The position numbers and the translations under genes are program-made. From Pseudomonas nitroreducens (GTDB lineage Bacteria > Pseudomonadota > Gammaproteobacteria > Pseudomonadales > Pseudomonadaceae): a stretch of 64,000 bases of DNA. The DNA lies in the NCBI RefSeq assembly GCF_024170165.1, contig NZ_JALJXP010000006.1, forward strand, positions 124,001 to 188,000, read 5' to 3'. This document shows, piece after piece, positions 1 through 9,155 of this stretch (position 1 is the stretch's first letter; each line of letters opens with the position of its first letter). The notes beneath the pieces were generated by a model. The model saw only the letters and a program-made list of their open reading frames with translations. It had not been told where the DNA came from and did not search any database.

Positions 1-1
1 G

Positions 2-1738
2 GTCAACACCTGGCCGAACCTGATCAAGGTGATGGACTACAACGGCTGGATCTACACCGGCGCCGGGCTGGGCATGACCGGCAGCGCCTACGCGGCCTTC
101 CCGATCTTCGGCGTCGAGCAGCTGGCGGTGGCGGACAATTCGCTGCTCTACCTCTGGTGCCTGTTCGGCGTCGCCGGCCTCGCCCTGTACCTGCTGGCAG
201 TGCCGATGCTGATGCGCCTGCAACGCCAGCCCGGCCGCGAAGCCCGCGCGCTGCTCGGCATCGCCTACTGCATTCTGCTCATTGCCTGGACCAGCGACGT
301 GCTCGAGTCGCCGATTCCCAGCCTGTTCCTCGGCCTGGCCATCGGCCGCGCCCTGCGCCTGCCGGGCGAGACCGCGCCGCAGCCGGCGCCGCGCACCCTG
401 CGCCTGCAGGGCGGCATGCTCAGCCTGCTGGCCTGCGTGCTGCTGATCGGCGGGCTGCTGCAGTCGCCCTCCAGCATGGCCAAGGAAGCGCCCGTGGAAA
501 ACCTCGGCCCGGCGGAGTTCATCGTCGGCGCCAGCACCCACCAGAACATCCGCGCAGGCAACCGCGACGGCATCAATCGCCTGGCCCGCGAGGCCGGCAT
601 CCTGTCATTCCGCGACGACGCCTACTGGTCCAGCGTCGAGCGCGAGCCGGGCAAGCTGTCCATCGATGCCGCCTGGCGCGCGCAGCTGCGCAGCACCCGC
701 AGCCTGGGGATAGACACGCTGCTGATCCTGGGCAACGAGAACCAGTTCTACGGCAACGCCAAGCCGCGCGACGACGCCTCCCGCGAGGGCTACCTGCGTT
801 ACGTGCGCTACGTGGTGCGCAGCTTCAAGGGGCAGGTCGCCTACTACGAAGTGTGGAACGAGTGGGACTCGGAAAACGCCACCGACAAGGACTTCAGCGA
901 CGACTACCTGACCCTGGTACGCGCGGCCGCCAAGGTGATCCGCGAGGAAGACCCGCAGGCCAGGATCCTTGCCGGGGCCGTCACCCTCAAGGGCATTCGC
1001 CAGGGCTTTGCCGAGCGCATCGCCGGTGGCGGCGTGCTCGACGTTGTCGACGGTATCTCGCTGCATCCGTCGGTGTATTGCGAGCGCGAGATGTCCACCC
1101 CCGAGGCGTGGCTGAACTGGTTCCAGGGCGTCAACCAGAAGCTGGAAAACGCCGCCGGCAAACCGGTCCCGCTGTACTTCACCGAGTTCAGCTGGCCCGC
1201 CCACGAAGGCGATTGCGGTATCAGCCGCGAGCGCCAGGCCGCCTACCTGGCCCGCGCCTACGTGCTGGTCCGCAGCCTGCCGAACGTGAAGGGGGCCTGG
1301 TGGTACGACCTGGTGGACGATGGCATCGACCGCACGGACATGGAGCACAACTTCGGCCTGCTCACCGCCAGCGGCCAGCCCAAGCCGGCCTACCACGCGA
1401 TGGCCAGCATCGCCGACATCATCGGCCGCTACCGCTTCGTCGGTCGCGTGCCGAACGAGGACCCGAACGTCTACCTGCTGCGCTTCGCCAAGGCCAGCGA
1501 GGAAATCCTGGTGGCCTGGACCCTGGGCCACGAGCAGACCCTGAACATCACCAGCAAGCCCGGCAGCAGCGACACCCTCTGGCGCCTGGACGCCGTCGAG
1601 GGGATCGCCCGCCGCGAGGGCCGGCCGCTGCCCTGGCAATGCCCCGCAGGCGGCGGCGACTGCCAGGCCAGCATCCGCATCGACGAGTCGCCCACCCTGG
1701 TGCGCAGCGCGTCGGCCCCGCAACTGTCGTTGCGCTGA
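2..1738 (+). CDS. Exopolysaccharide polymerase-like membrane protein fused to a clan GH-A glycoside hydrolase, 5'-partial
   Basis: The reading frame is open from the first base, so the N-terminus lies outside the window. The first visible part is membrane protein: a loop with DNSLLYLWCLFGVAGL and hydrophobic segments at about nt 137-215, 248-305 and 416-465. This resembles the C-terminal end of O-antigen ligase/Wzy-type polymerases. After the last segment comes a (beta/alpha)8-type glycosidase domain (about nt 500-1420) of the PslG/GH39-like kind. The probable acid/base Glu sits in YYEVWNEW (codon 860-862) and the nucleophile Glu in YFTEFSW (codon 1184-1186). A C-terminal beta-sandwich-like tail follows. 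By topology the hydrolase should face the periplasm. Inference: it polymerises, and trims or releases, the polymer made by the downstream genes. The stop is 20 nt before the next gene. The hydrolase call is strong; the polymerase call rests on a fragment. Confidence 0.8.
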   Translation, partial: VNTWPNLIKVMDYNGWIYTGAGLGMTGSAYAAFPIFGVEQLAVADNSLLYLWCLFGVAGLALYLLAVPMLMRLQRQPGREARALLGIAYCILLIAWTSDVLESPIPSLFLGLAIGRALRLPGETAPQPAPRTLRLQGGMLSLLACVLLIGGLLQSPSSMAKEAPVENLGPAEFIVGASTHQNIRAGNRDGINRLAREAGILSFRDDAYWSSVEREPGKLSIDAAWRAQLRSTRSLGIDTLLILGNENQFYGNAKPRDDASREGYLRYVRYVVRSFKGQVAYYEVWNEWDSENATDKDFSDDYLTLVRAAAKVIREEDPQARILAGAVTLKGIRQGFAERIAGGGVLDVVDGISLHPSVYCEREMSTPEAWLNWFQGVNQKLENAAGKPVPLYFTEFSWPAHEGDCGISRERQAAYLARAYVLVRSLPNVKGAWWYDLVDDGIDRTDMEHNFGLLTASGQPKPAYHAMASIADIIGRYRFVGRVPNEDPNVYLLRFAKASEEILVAWTLGHEQTLNITSKPGSSDTLWRLDAVEGIARREGRPLPWQCPAGGGDCQASIRIDESPTLVRSASAPQLSLR

Positions 1739-1758
1739 CTCCATCGCGGAGAACACCC

Positions 1759-2877
1759 ATGATCGTGATCAACGCGCGTTTTCTCACCCAGCAAGTGAGT
1801 GGTGTGCAGCGCTTCGCCGAGCAGATTTCGCTGTCGCTGGCGCGGTTGCGCAGCGACCTGCACTTCGTCGCGCCGCCCGGTGAAATCCTCCGCCCGGAAA
1901 TCGCCAGCCAGCTCCGTGTCGAACAGATCGGCCAGCGCAGCGGGCACCTCTGGGAGCAGATCGACCTGCCGCTGTGGCTGGCCCGTCACGGCCGGCCGCT
2001 GCTGGTCTCGTTGTGCAGCACGGCGCCGCTGGCTTATTCGAAGCAGGTCGTCACGCACCACGACATCACCTACGTACGCCATCCGGAAAGCTTCTCCTGG
2101 AAGTTCCGGGCGCTGTACCGCCTGATGATTCCGCTGATGCTGCGTCGCTCGCTGGCGCAGGTCACGGTCAGCGAGTTCTCCCGCGGGGAGATCGCCTCGC
2201 ACTACGGCATCGATCCCAAGGGCATCCATGTGATCGCCAATGCGGTGTCCGCCGAGTTCTGCACCGGCCTCGAGCCGACACTGCTCGAGCGTCCCTATGT
2301 ACTGGCGGTGTCCTCGCCGGCGTCGCACAAGAACTTCTCCCGGCTGATCGAAGCGTTCCGTCTGCTCGGCGAGCTGGACGTGGAGTTGCGCATTGTCGGC
2401 GCCGCCAACCGCAGCTTCGTCGATGCGCAACTGCAGCAGAGCGGGCAGGGCGACCGGGTGCGCTGGCTGGGCCGGCTGGACGACGACCAGTTGATCGAGC
2501 AGTACCGCAACGCCGCCGTCTTCGCCTTCCCGTCGCTGTATGAAGGCTTTGGCATCCCGCCGCTGGAAGCGCAGGCCTGCGGCTGCCCGGTGGCGGCCGC
2601 CAGCAGTGCCTCGATTCCTGAAGTGCTGGGCAACTCGGTGCTGTACTTCGACCCCCTCGATCCGCCCGGCATTGCTGCGGCCCTGCGCCGCGTGCTGCTC
2701 GACCACAAGCTGCGCGCCGACCTGCGCCGCCTGGGACAGGAGAACGTCCTGCGCTACTCCTGGGACATCTCCGCCCTGCGGCTCTCCAGCCTGATCGACA
2801 CCTTTCTGACCGAGCGCTCGGACTATCCGGCGCGCTTCGACGCCGAACAGATTGCCAAGCAAGGAGGCAGATCATGA
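1759..2877 (+). CDS. Glycosyltransferase, group 1 / GT4 type
   Basis: A 372-residue cytoplasmic or membrane-associated GT-B transferase that would add a sugar to a lipid-linked repeat unit. The start [19 protein letters not shown] is typical of GT4 enzymes, with a glycine-containing acceptor loop near the N-terminus. The C-terminal half holds [21 protein letters not shown] and the EX7E nucleotide-sugar motif in [20 protein letters not shown]. The ATG is preceded by CGGAG. The frame is open far upstream (to about nt 157), but that part overlaps gene 1 and is arginine/proline-rich shadow, so the start is set at 1759. The gene overlaps rmlA by 4 nt (ATGA), so the two are translationally coupled. 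Donor and acceptor sugars cannot be read from the sequence. Confidence 0.9.
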   Translation: MIVINARFLTQQVSGVQRFAEQISLSLARLRSDLHFVAPPGEILRPEIASQLRVEQIGQRSGHLWEQIDLPLWLARHGRPLLVSLCSTAPLAYSKQVVTHHDITYVRHPESFSWKFRALYRLMIPLMLRRSLAQVTVSEFSRGEIASHYGIDPKGIHVIANAVSAEFCTGLEPTLLERPYVLAVSSPASHKNFSRLIEAFRLLGELDVELRIVGAANRSFVDAQLQQSGQGDRVRWLGRLDDDQLIEQYRNAAVFAFPSLYEGFGIPPLEAQACGCPVAAASSASIPEVLGNSVLYFDPLDPPGIAAALRRVLLDHKLRADLRRLGQENVLRYSWDISALRLSSLIDTFLTERSDYPARFDAEQIAKQGGRS

Positions 2878-3749
2878 AGGGCATCATCCTCGCCGGCGGC
2901 TCCGGCACGCGCCTGCATCCGATCACCCTGGGCGTGTCCAAGCAGCTGCTGCCGATCTACGACAAGCCGATGGTGTACTACCCGCTGTCGGTGCTGATGC
3001 TGGCCGGCATCGACGACATCCTGCTGATCTGCACGCCCACTGACCTGCCGAACTTCCGCGCCCTGCTGGGCGACGGCGAGCAGTTCGGGGTGCGCCTGCA
3101 ATACGCCGTGCAAGCCTCGCCGGATGGCCTGGCGCAGGCCTTCCTGATCGGTGCGCAATTCATCGGCGACGACCCGGTGTGCCTGGTGCTGGGAGACAAC
3201 ATCTTCTACGGCCAGGGCTTCACCGAAACCCTGCGCGAAGCTGCAGCGCGGACCCGGGGCGCCACGGTGTTCGGCTACCAGGTGGCGGACCCGGGGCGCT
3301 TCGGCGTGGTCGAGTTCGACGACGCAGGCCGGGTGCTTTCCATCGAGGAAAAACCCCGCGTGCCGCGTTCGAACTATGCCGTCACCGGTCTGTATTTCTA
3401 CGACAACCGCGTGGTGGAAATGGCCCGCCAGATCCGCCCCTCGGCCCGTGGCGAGCTGGAAATCACCGACATCAACAACCTCTACCTGGAGCTGGGCGAA
3501 CTGCACGTCAGCCTGCTCGGTCGCGGGTTCGCCTGGCTGGACACCGGCACCCACGAGTCGCTGATGGAGGCCGGGCATTTCGTGCAGACCATCGAGGAAC
3601 GCCAGGGACTGAAAGTCGCCTGCCTGGAGGAAATCGCCTTCCAGCAGGGCTGGCTCAGCGAGACGACGCTGGCGCTGCAGGCCGAGCGCCTGAGCAAGAC
3701 CGGCTATGGCCGCTACCTGCAGCAACTGCTGCTGGACAAGCGACAGTGA
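2874..3749 (+). CDS. rmlA: Glucose-1-phosphate thymidylyltransferase RmlA
   Basis: A 291-residue enzyme making dTDP-glucose from glucose-1-phosphate and dTTP, the first step towards dTDP-L-rhamnose and other dTDP-sugars. The N-terminus carries the nucleotidyltransferase signature [13 protein letters not shown] and [12 protein letters not shown]. Further family motifs are [20 protein letters not shown] and [15 protein letters not shown]. Length is normal for the short RmlA type. The start overlaps the glycosyltransferase stop (ATGA). No rmlB, rmlC or rmlD lies in the window, so this is either an extra rmlA dedicated to the polymer locus or the rest of the pathway is elsewhere. The product implies a dTDP-glucose-derived sugar in the exopolysaccharide. 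Confidence 0.95.
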   Translation: MKGIILAGGSGTRLHPITLGVSKQLLPIYDKPMVYYPLSVLMLAGIDDILLICTPTDLPNFRALLGDGEQFGVRLQYAVQASPDGLAQAFLIGAQFIGDDPVCLVLGDNIFYGQGFTETLREAAARTRGATVFGYQVADPGRFGVVEFDDAGRVLSIEEKPRVPRSNYAVTGLYFYDNRVVEMARQIRPSARGELEITDINNLYLELGELHVSLLGRGFAWLDTGTHESLMEAGHFVQTIEERQGLKVACLEEIAFQQGWLSETTLALQAERLSKTGYGRYLQQLLLDKRQ

Positions 3750-3851
3750 ACCCGCACCCGGCGAGCCCGTGGAGGGCTGGCCGGCACTGCGCCCGATAAC
3801 GGACTGCGTTGCAGCGGCGCCAGGAGCGACGCCGGCAGTCGTGAGGTCATC

Positions 3852-5252
3852 ATGCCCAACAAGACGAAAGGAATCCTGCGCGCACACCAGTCGCTGATCT
3901 CGCTGGCACATCGGCTGAGCGACATCCTGGTGATCGTGCTCACCGGGGTGGTCCTGCTCAGCGCCGGCAACGGCGTGCTGGACGCACAGATCTGGGTCTC
4001 GGTGCTGCTCTGCGTGATGCTGTTCCACTGGCTCGGCGAGCTGAACCAGTTGTACGGCTCCTGGCGCGGCGAATCGCTGCTGCGCGAATCGCTGAGCGTC
4101 ACCCTGTACTGGTCGCTGGCGTTCTTCGCCGTGCTGCTGCTGGACATCTCGCTGCGCCACGTGGAGCTGGAAGAGCCCCGGCGCCTGGGGTGGTTCGCCG
4201 CGGCCCTGCTGATCATGGGCGGCTACCGCCTGGCCATCCGCATGCTGCTGCGCGTCGCCCGTCGCCACGGCTTCAACAGCCGCAACGTGGCCATCTACGG
4301 CACCGGCGAAGTAGGCGCGCGACTGGCCGAGACGATCCTCGCCGCGCCCTGGATGGGCCTGCGCCTGGTCGGCTTCTACGACGACCGCCCGCAGCAGATG
4401 GAGCTGGGCGAACGGGTACCGGTGAAAGGCGATCGCCTGGCGCTGATCGAGGCGGCCCGCTCGGGGCAGATCGACAAGGTCTACCTGACCCTGCCGCTGT
4501 CCCGCGAGCCACTGCTCAACGAGCTGATCCGCGAGCTCTCCGACACCACAGTATCGGTCTACCTGATCCCCGACCTGTTCATGTTCGACCTGCTGCACGC
4601 GCGCAGCGAGAGCATCAACGGGCTGGCCACCATCAGTATCTTCGACACGCCCATGGACGGCCCCAACGCCGTGCTCAAGCGCATCGAGGACGTGGTGCTG
4701 GCCTCGTTGATCCTGCTGCTGATAGCCGTGCCCATGCTGTTCATCGCGGTGGCCGTGAAGCTCACCTCGCGCGGCCCGGTGCTCTTCCGCCAGACCCGCT
4801 ACGGCATGGATGGCCGGCCGATCCGCGTCTGGAAATTCCGCAGCATGACGGTCATGGAGGACGGTGCCGCCGTCACCCAGGCCTCGCGCAACGATTGCCG
4901 CATCACCCCGCTGGGCGCCTTCCTGCGGCGCACCTCGCTGGATGAATTGCCACAGTTCTTCAACGTCTTGCTCGGCGACATGTCCGTGGTCGGCCCACGC
5001 CCCCACGCCGTGGCGCACAACGAGCAATACCGGCGTCAGGTCAGCCGTTACATGCTGCGTCACAAGGTCAAGCCGGGCATTACCGGCTGGGCCCAGGTGA
5101 ACGGCTGGCGTGGCGAAACCGACACCCTGGAGAAGATGCAGAAACGCATCGAGTTCGATCTGGACTACATCGAGAACTGGTCCGTCTGGTGGGACCTGAA
5201 GATCGTCTTGCTGACCCTGTTCAAGGGTTTCGTACACCGCAATGCCTATTGA
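3852..5252 (+). CDS. Undecaprenyl-phosphate sugar phosphotransferase (PslA/WcaJ-like initiating transferase)
   Basis: A 466-residue polytopic membrane enzyme that would start repeat-unit synthesis by moving a hexose-1-phosphate onto undecaprenyl phosphate. Order: about four N-terminal membrane helices (residues ~20-135), a soluble Rossmann-like CoA-binding-type domain (NVAIYGTGEVGARLAETI, ~140-260), one hydrophobic segment (~280-305), then the bacterial sugar transferase domain. That domain shows RGPVLFRQTRYG, WKFRSM, the catalytic D-E pair in RRTSLDELPQFFNV, GPRPH and KPGITGWAQVNGWRG. GAGGT precedes the ATG. It lies 102 nt after rmlA, probably in the same transcript. The architecture matches PslA/WcaJ; glucose, galactose or mannose specificity is not readable. 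Confidence 0.93.
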   Translation: MPNKTKGILRAHQSLISLAHRLSDILVIVLTGVVLLSAGNGVLDAQIWVSVLLCVMLFHWLGELNQLYGSWRGESLLRESLSVTLYWSLAFFAVLLLDISLRHVELEEPRRLGWFAAALLIMGGYRLAIRMLLRVARRHGFNSRNVAIYGTGEVGARLAETILAAPWMGLRLVGFYDDRPQQMELGERVPVKGDRLALIEAARSGQIDKVYLTLPLSREPLLNELIRELSDTTVSVYLIPDLFMFDLLHARSESINGLATISIFDTPMDGPNAVLKRIEDVVLASLILLLIAVPMLFIAVAVKLTSRGPVLFRQTRYGMDGRPIRVWKFRSMTVMEDGAAVTQASRNDCRITPLGAFLRRTSLDELPQFFNVLLGDMSVVGPRPHAVAHNEQYRRQVSRYMLRHKVKPGITGWAQVNGWRGETDTLEKMQKRIEFDLDYIENWSVWWDLKIVLLTLFKGFVHRNAY

Positions 5253-5283
5253 GTCTCCACACAAGCTTCAAGGAAGGATTGCC

Positions 5284-6405
5284 ATGAAAAACCTGCTCGC
5301 TTTCAGCTTTGTAGTCGGCAGTCTGGCGCTACAAGGCTGCGTGTTCTCCCCCGGTCAGCACATGACGGATTCCGATATCCAGCAAGAGGCCAGGAAAGAG
5401 GGGATGAACATCACCCTCGTGCCCATCACGCCCCAGGTGCTGCAACGCCAGGAGGCCGACTTCGCCGCCAAGCCCGGTGTCCCCGCCGAGCTGCTGAACT
5501 ACCGTCCGCCGCAGTCGGACTACGTGATCGGCGGCGGCGACGTGCTGCTGGTCACCGTCTGGGACCACCCGGAGCTGACCAGCCCCGGCTCGACCCAGCA
5601 GATGGAAGCCAACGGCCGCGTGGTCGGTGCTGACGGCAACATCTTCTTCCCCTATGCCGGCGTGGTACGTGCCGAAGGGCAAACCCCGGCGCAGCTGCGT
5701 TCGAGCCTGGCCCGGCGGCTGGGGAACAAGGGCATCGTCGATCCGCAGGTGGACGTCACCGTGTTGCGCTATGCCAGCCAGCACGTGGTGCTTTCCGGGG
5801 CCTTCCAGAATGGCGGGCAGGTCGAGTTGAACAACACCCCGACCACCCTGGTGCAGGCAGTCAGCAAGGCCGGCGTGATCACCGGCGAAGCGGACCTGTC
5901 CGGTCTGGTGCTCAAGCGTGATGGCCGCGAGTACGTGCTAGACGTCGACGCGCTGAACCGTTCCGGTTCGACCCTGAGCGGTATCTACCTGAAGACCGGC
6001 GACCAGATCCATCTGCCCTACAACGACCGCAAGAAGGTCTACGTGGTGGGTGAGGTGGAACGTCCGCAGGTAGTCACCTACCGCACCACCGGCCTGTCCC
6101 TGCTCGAAGTGCTCGGCAATGCCGGCGGCCTGGCCCCGGAAACCTCCGACGGCGACTCGGTCTATGTCATTCGTGGCAACCCGCAACCGGTCGCCGGCAC
6201 CGCGCCGGGCACCTTCCAGGCCCAGGTCTTCCACCTGGAAGCCAAGCGCCCGACCGCCTATGCCCTGGCCAAGGAGTTCGCCATGCAGCCGCAGGACGTG
6301 GTGTTCATCGGCCCGGCCAACATCACCCGCTGGAACCGCTTCATCAGCCAGCTGCTGCCGTCGGCCAACATCATCAGCACCAGCGCCGCCGTCGGCGGCA
6401 ACTGA
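5284..6405 (+). CDS. Polysaccharide export outer-membrane lipoprotein (Wza/PslD-like)
   Basis: A 373-residue periplasmic/outer-membrane export protein. The signal peptide ends in a lipobox (LALQGC, Cys19), so it is lipidated. The Poly_export domain starts near YVIGGGDVLLVTVWDHPEL and contains RVVGADGNIFFPYAGVV. It is followed by two SLBB-like stretches (VVLSGAFQNGGQVELNNTP and VYVVGEVERPQVVTYRTTG). The C-terminus lacks a clear long Wza-type amphipathic helix. The start at 5284 has AAGGA upstream; an in-frame ATG at 5242 lies inside the previous gene and is not used. As the last gene of the visible exopolysaccharide operon it is followed by a strong terminator. It would form the secretion portal together with an inner-membrane co-polymerase that is not in view. 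Confidence 0.93.
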   Translation: MKNLLAFSFVVGSLALQGCVFSPGQHMTDSDIQQEARKEGMNITLVPITPQVLQRQEADFAAKPGVPAELLNYRPPQSDYVIGGGDVLLVTVWDHPELTSPGSTQQMEANGRVVGADGNIFFPYAGVVRAEGQTPAQLRSSLARRLGNKGIVDPQVDVTVLRYASQHVVLSGAFQNGGQVELNNTPTTLVQAVSKAGVITGEADLSGLVLKRDGREYVLDVDALNRSGSTLSGIYLKTGDQIHLPYNDRKKVYVVGEVERPQVVTYRTTGLSLLEVLGNAGGLAPETSDGDSVYVIRGNPQPVAGTAPGTFQAQVFHLEAKRPTAYALAKEFAMQPQDVVFIGPANITRWNRFISQLLPSANIISTSAAVGGN

Positions 6406-6596
6406 TCGCACCCCGCACTCTCCGGCAATGCCTGCGACGTTGGGGACTTTTCCCACCGTCGCAGGTGGATCGCGGGAATCGACTCCGCACCGGGTGGTGG
6501 CCATCATCGCCGCCATCGGGTGCAGGGACGCACCACTCCTAGGCGGACTCCACCCCGCCGCTCTCCTTTGGGACCTTCCCCTAGCACAGGGTCCCG

Positions 6597-6632
6597 AACC
6601 CGCCCGCGTTGCAGCGCTGGCGGGTTTTTTTT
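6597..6632 (+). terminator. Rho-independent terminator of the exopolysaccharide operon
   Basis: Arms AACCCGCC (6597-6604) and GGCGGGTT (6619-6626) pair, with a further CGC/GCG pairing inside the loop. An uninterrupted run of T follows to 6632. Confidence 0.85.
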
Positions 6633-6755
6633 GCCCGACGTCAGGCCGTTCGGACCAAGTCCTTACGCCGCTTCCGATTGATCAGCCATTTCATACGAAC
6701 TGGGAACCTCCTCAGGGAGGTAGCGCCGGTCATTCGGCGCGCCACCATATATTCC

Positions 6756-6790
6756 AAAAAGAAATTACATAGTAATAATTAATTCTTTTT
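6756..6790. promoter_or_regulatory. AT-rich imperfect palindrome
   Basis: AAAAAGAAATTA (6756-6767) faces TTAATTCTTTTT (6779-6790) around a short TTAC...GTAA inner repeat. The tract is far more AT-rich than anything else in the window. It may be a regulator or nucleoid-protein binding site; there is no direct evidence for the ligand. Confidence 0.4.
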
Positions 6791-7250
6791 TGATTTATAG
6801 AGCTTCTTTTATCTTGGCCCCCAGCGTTGCCGTGACAGCGAAAGGGATGGCGGTTATCCGCCAGGCTGGAGGGGGTTCGTGGCGGTTTTCCGCTGATTTT
6901 TCTGAAGGGATTTGCTTGCAGATTGTTCTGAGTGTCGGAAATGGCTGGCATGTCAGGCAGGTAAGGCCGGTTGGCCTGGGGATTGCCTAGCCACAGACGC
7001 ATGCCGCGCGCATTGCCACAACAACAAGACACGAGATCCGATCCATGCCATTCCATTCTTCTGCTGCCCTCCCGCCTGCCTGCCCGCGCTCGAACCCCGT
7101 ATAGGGGAGCGCCGTACACCGCCGAATGACCGCATGCCGAGCGTGCCTGACACGCCGTGGCCGCTGCCTGCCGTTCGGTCGGGCTCCGCTGGAGCCAGTG
7201 GTCGCCTTGAATGGCCTGCTTTCCAAGATCAATAAAATGGGGAAATTCCA

Positions 7251-8609
7251 ATGAAACGCCGCACTCTCACGCCATCGGGCCTCGCGCTCGCCATCGCTGC
7301 CGCAGGCCTCGCCCAATCCGCCGTCGCTGGCGGGTTCATCGAAGACAGCAAGGCCAACCTGACCCTGCGCAACTTCTACATCAACAGCGACAACCGCAAC
7401 GGCACCGCCGAGCCGAGCAAGCAGGAAGAGTGGGGCCAGGGCTTCCTGCTCAACTACACCTCCGGCTTCACCGAAGGCACCGTGGGCTTCGGCGTCGACG
7501 CCCTGGGCCTGCTGGGCGTGCGCCTGGACAGCGGCAAGGGCACACATTACAACCCGACCAGCTCGAGTTTTTCCGGTACTGTCTTCCCCACCGATGGTGA
7601 CGGTCGCGCGGTGGACGATTTCTCCCACCTGGGCGCCACCGGCAAGGTGAAGGTTTCCAGCACCGTGCTGCAGTACGGCACCCTGTTGCCCAAGCTGCCG
7701 GTCGTGACCTACAACGACGGTCGCCTGCTGCCGCAGACCTTCGAGGGTGGCCAGGTCACTTCGAACGAGTTCAAGGACCTGACCCTGCTCGGCGGTCAGC
7801 TGGAACACATGAAGGGCCGCAGCTCCAGCAACAACGAGGGGCTGTCCATCGCCGGTGCCAACAACGCGCGCACCGGCGAGTTCGTCAACAAGTTCTACTA
7901 CGGCGGCGCCGACTACAAGCTGACCAAGGACCTGACGCTGCAGTACTACTACGGCAACCTGCAGGACTTCTACAAACAGCACTTCCTCGGCCTGCAGCAC
8001 AACTGGGCGATCGGCCCGGGCGTGCTCAAGAGCGACCTGCGTTACTTCCACAGCAGCGATGACGGCAAGAACGGGCACGACAAGAACTTCTACACCAGCG
8101 GTTACTACGGCAACGGCGTGACCAAGGGCGAAGTCGACAACCGCGCCTGGAGCGGCCTGTTCACCTACACCGTCAGCGGCCACAGCTTCGGCGCCGGCTA
8201 CCAGCAGCTCAGCGGTGACAGCGACTTCCCGTTCATCAACAACGGCGACGGTGCCACTGCCTACCTGATCACCGACGTGCAGATCGGCAAGTTCCTGCGT
8301 GCCGGCGAGCGCACCTGGCAGGTCCGTTACGGCTACGACTTCGCCCAGGCAGGCCTGCCGGGCCTGACCTTCCAGACCCTGTACCTGCACGGCGACAACA
8401 TCGACACCAAGTACGGCGACAAGAGCGAGTGGGAGCGTGATATCTCCCTGGCCTACGTGATCCCGGATGGCACCTTCAAGGGCCTGGGTTTCACCTGGAA
8501 GAACGCTGCGCTGCGCAGCGGCCTGCCGACCACCGGCTCGGGCACCGCGACCCAGCGTGACCAGGACGAGAACCGCCTGATCGTCAGCTACACCATCCCG
8601 CTGCTGTAA
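7251..8609 (+). CDS. OprD-family outer-membrane porin, copy 1
   Basis: A 452-residue outer-membrane beta-barrel. The signal peptide MKRRTLTPSGLALAIAAAGLAQSAVA is followed by GGFIEDSKANLTLRNFYIN, the standard OprD-family mature start. Family hallmarks include EEWGQGF, GRLLPQTFEGGQVTSNEF, NKFYYGGADY, and the C-terminus DENRLIVSYTIPLL, ending in a hydrophobic residue needed for barrel assembly. GGGGAA precedes the ATG. It is most similar by eye to the porin at 9156, roughly three quarters identical, so the pair is a tandem duplication. OprD-family porins take up small amino acids, peptides or carboxylates. The polyamine genes nearby make a related substrate possible, but nothing in the sequence proves it. 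Confidence 0.93.
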   Translation: MKRRTLTPSGLALAIAAAGLAQSAVAGGFIEDSKANLTLRNFYINSDNRNGTAEPSKQEEWGQGFLLNYTSGFTEGTVGFGVDALGLLGVRLDSGKGTHYNPTSSSFSGTVFPTDGDGRAVDDFSHLGATGKVKVSSTVLQYGTLLPKLPVVTYNDGRLLPQTFEGGQVTSNEFKDLTLLGGQLEHMKGRSSSNNEGLSIAGANNARTGEFVNKFYYGGADYKLTKDLTLQYYYGNLQDFYKQHFLGLQHNWAIGPGVLKSDLRYFHSSDDGKNGHDKNFYTSGYYGNGVTKGEVDNRAWSGLFTYTVSGHSFGAGYQQLSGDSDFPFINNGDGATAYLITDVQIGKFLRAGERTWQVRYGYDFAQAGLPGLTFQTLYLHGDNIDTKYGDKSEWERDISLAYVIPDGTFKGLGFTWKNAALRSGLPTTGSGTATQRDQDENRLIVSYTIPLL

Positions 8610-8628
8610 TCTCTCCGGGCTGGTGCAG

Positions 8629-8662
8629 AGCCGCCGTCCTCGCCAGAGGCGGCGGCTTTTTT
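8629..8662 (+). terminator. Rho-independent terminator of porin copy 1
   Basis: Arms AGCCGCCG (8629-8636) and CGGCGGCT (8650-8657) with a T-run after them, 20 nt behind the stop codon. Confidence 0.88.
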
Positions 8663-9155
8663 CATGGCGCGCGAGTACGCAGCCAGCGCGCCATTTCGGA
8701 CGAAATTTCCTGCTATCACTCGGCGTTCTTCCTGCCGCAATCGGAGACTTCCCATTCACGTCCGACGTGGCTCGTGGGTGTCTGAAAATCCAGGCGTGAA
8801 CCTGGTCAAAGTTTGCGCAACAGGTCCCCGGGCTGGGAGTTCTCCGACGCGCGCTGGCCTGTCTTGCTCCTATCGTGACGCCGGTCGCGCGGACCGGCGG
8901 GAGAGGCATCGAGCAGGCCTTCCGGTGACGAGTGACAAAGCGAGTGTCATTCGGGAGGCGCCTCGGTGAGCGAGCGCTCCCGGCCAGCCATGGAAGGAAA
9001 AAGGCGGCGCAGATCGACCATCAATGTTTCCTTCGCTTTGATCGCCGTTCATTGCCCTCCCCACTCCGTCGTGATCAACACTGTCGTCATCCAGCCCGGG
9101 CGCCCTGTGCCGCAGGCCCGATGACGTACTCACGAACATGTCATGGGGAATCGTC
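8663..9155. other. 493-bp intergenic region upstream of oprE
   Basis: No credible gene. It must hold the promoter of the second porin, but I see no clear ANR, sigma-54 or sigma-70 element. A TGACA/TGTCA inverted repeat lies near 8936-8949. The 15-mer GTGTCATTCGGGAGG at 8944-8958 also occurs at 11913-11927 upstream of aguA. Confidence 0.5.

Larger units (their letters stand above)
6406..7250. other. 845-bp intergenic region after the exopolysaccharide locus
   Basis: Holds the exopolysaccharide terminator (6597-6632), short GC-rich hairpins (6723-6740, with a weaker one just before), an unusually AT-rich tract at about 6742-6806 with a long imperfect palindrome, and the leader of the first porin. 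Small open frames here (for example 6912-7235) are proline/cysteine-rich with no ribosome-binding site or familiar motif, so I do not call them genes. Confidence 0.7.

Noticed and set aside
157-1758. Long frame upstream of the GT4 gene, giving a 906-residue protein
   Set aside because: It overlaps gene 1 in another frame and is Arg/Pro/Ala-rich, as expected from a shadow in GC-rich DNA; the GT4 family start is at 1759.
2823-5264. 813-residue antisense open frame
   Set aside because: Antisense to rmlA and the PslA-like gene, low-complexity His/Gln/Ala/Gly composition, no motif or ribosome-binding site.
6912-7235. 107-residue open frame before the first porin
   Set aside because: No ribosome-binding site, unusual Cys/Pro content, no recognisable domain.
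8850-8880. Sigma-54-like element CTGGCCTGTCTTGCT upstream of oprE
   Set aside because: Only 8 nt separate the GG and GC dinucleotides instead of 10, so the -24/-12 spacing is wrong.
9010-9060. ANR/FNR-like box upstream of oprE, looked for because oprE is described as anaerobically induced
   Set aside because: Only half-sites such as TTGAT and ATCAA fragments with wrong spacing were found.
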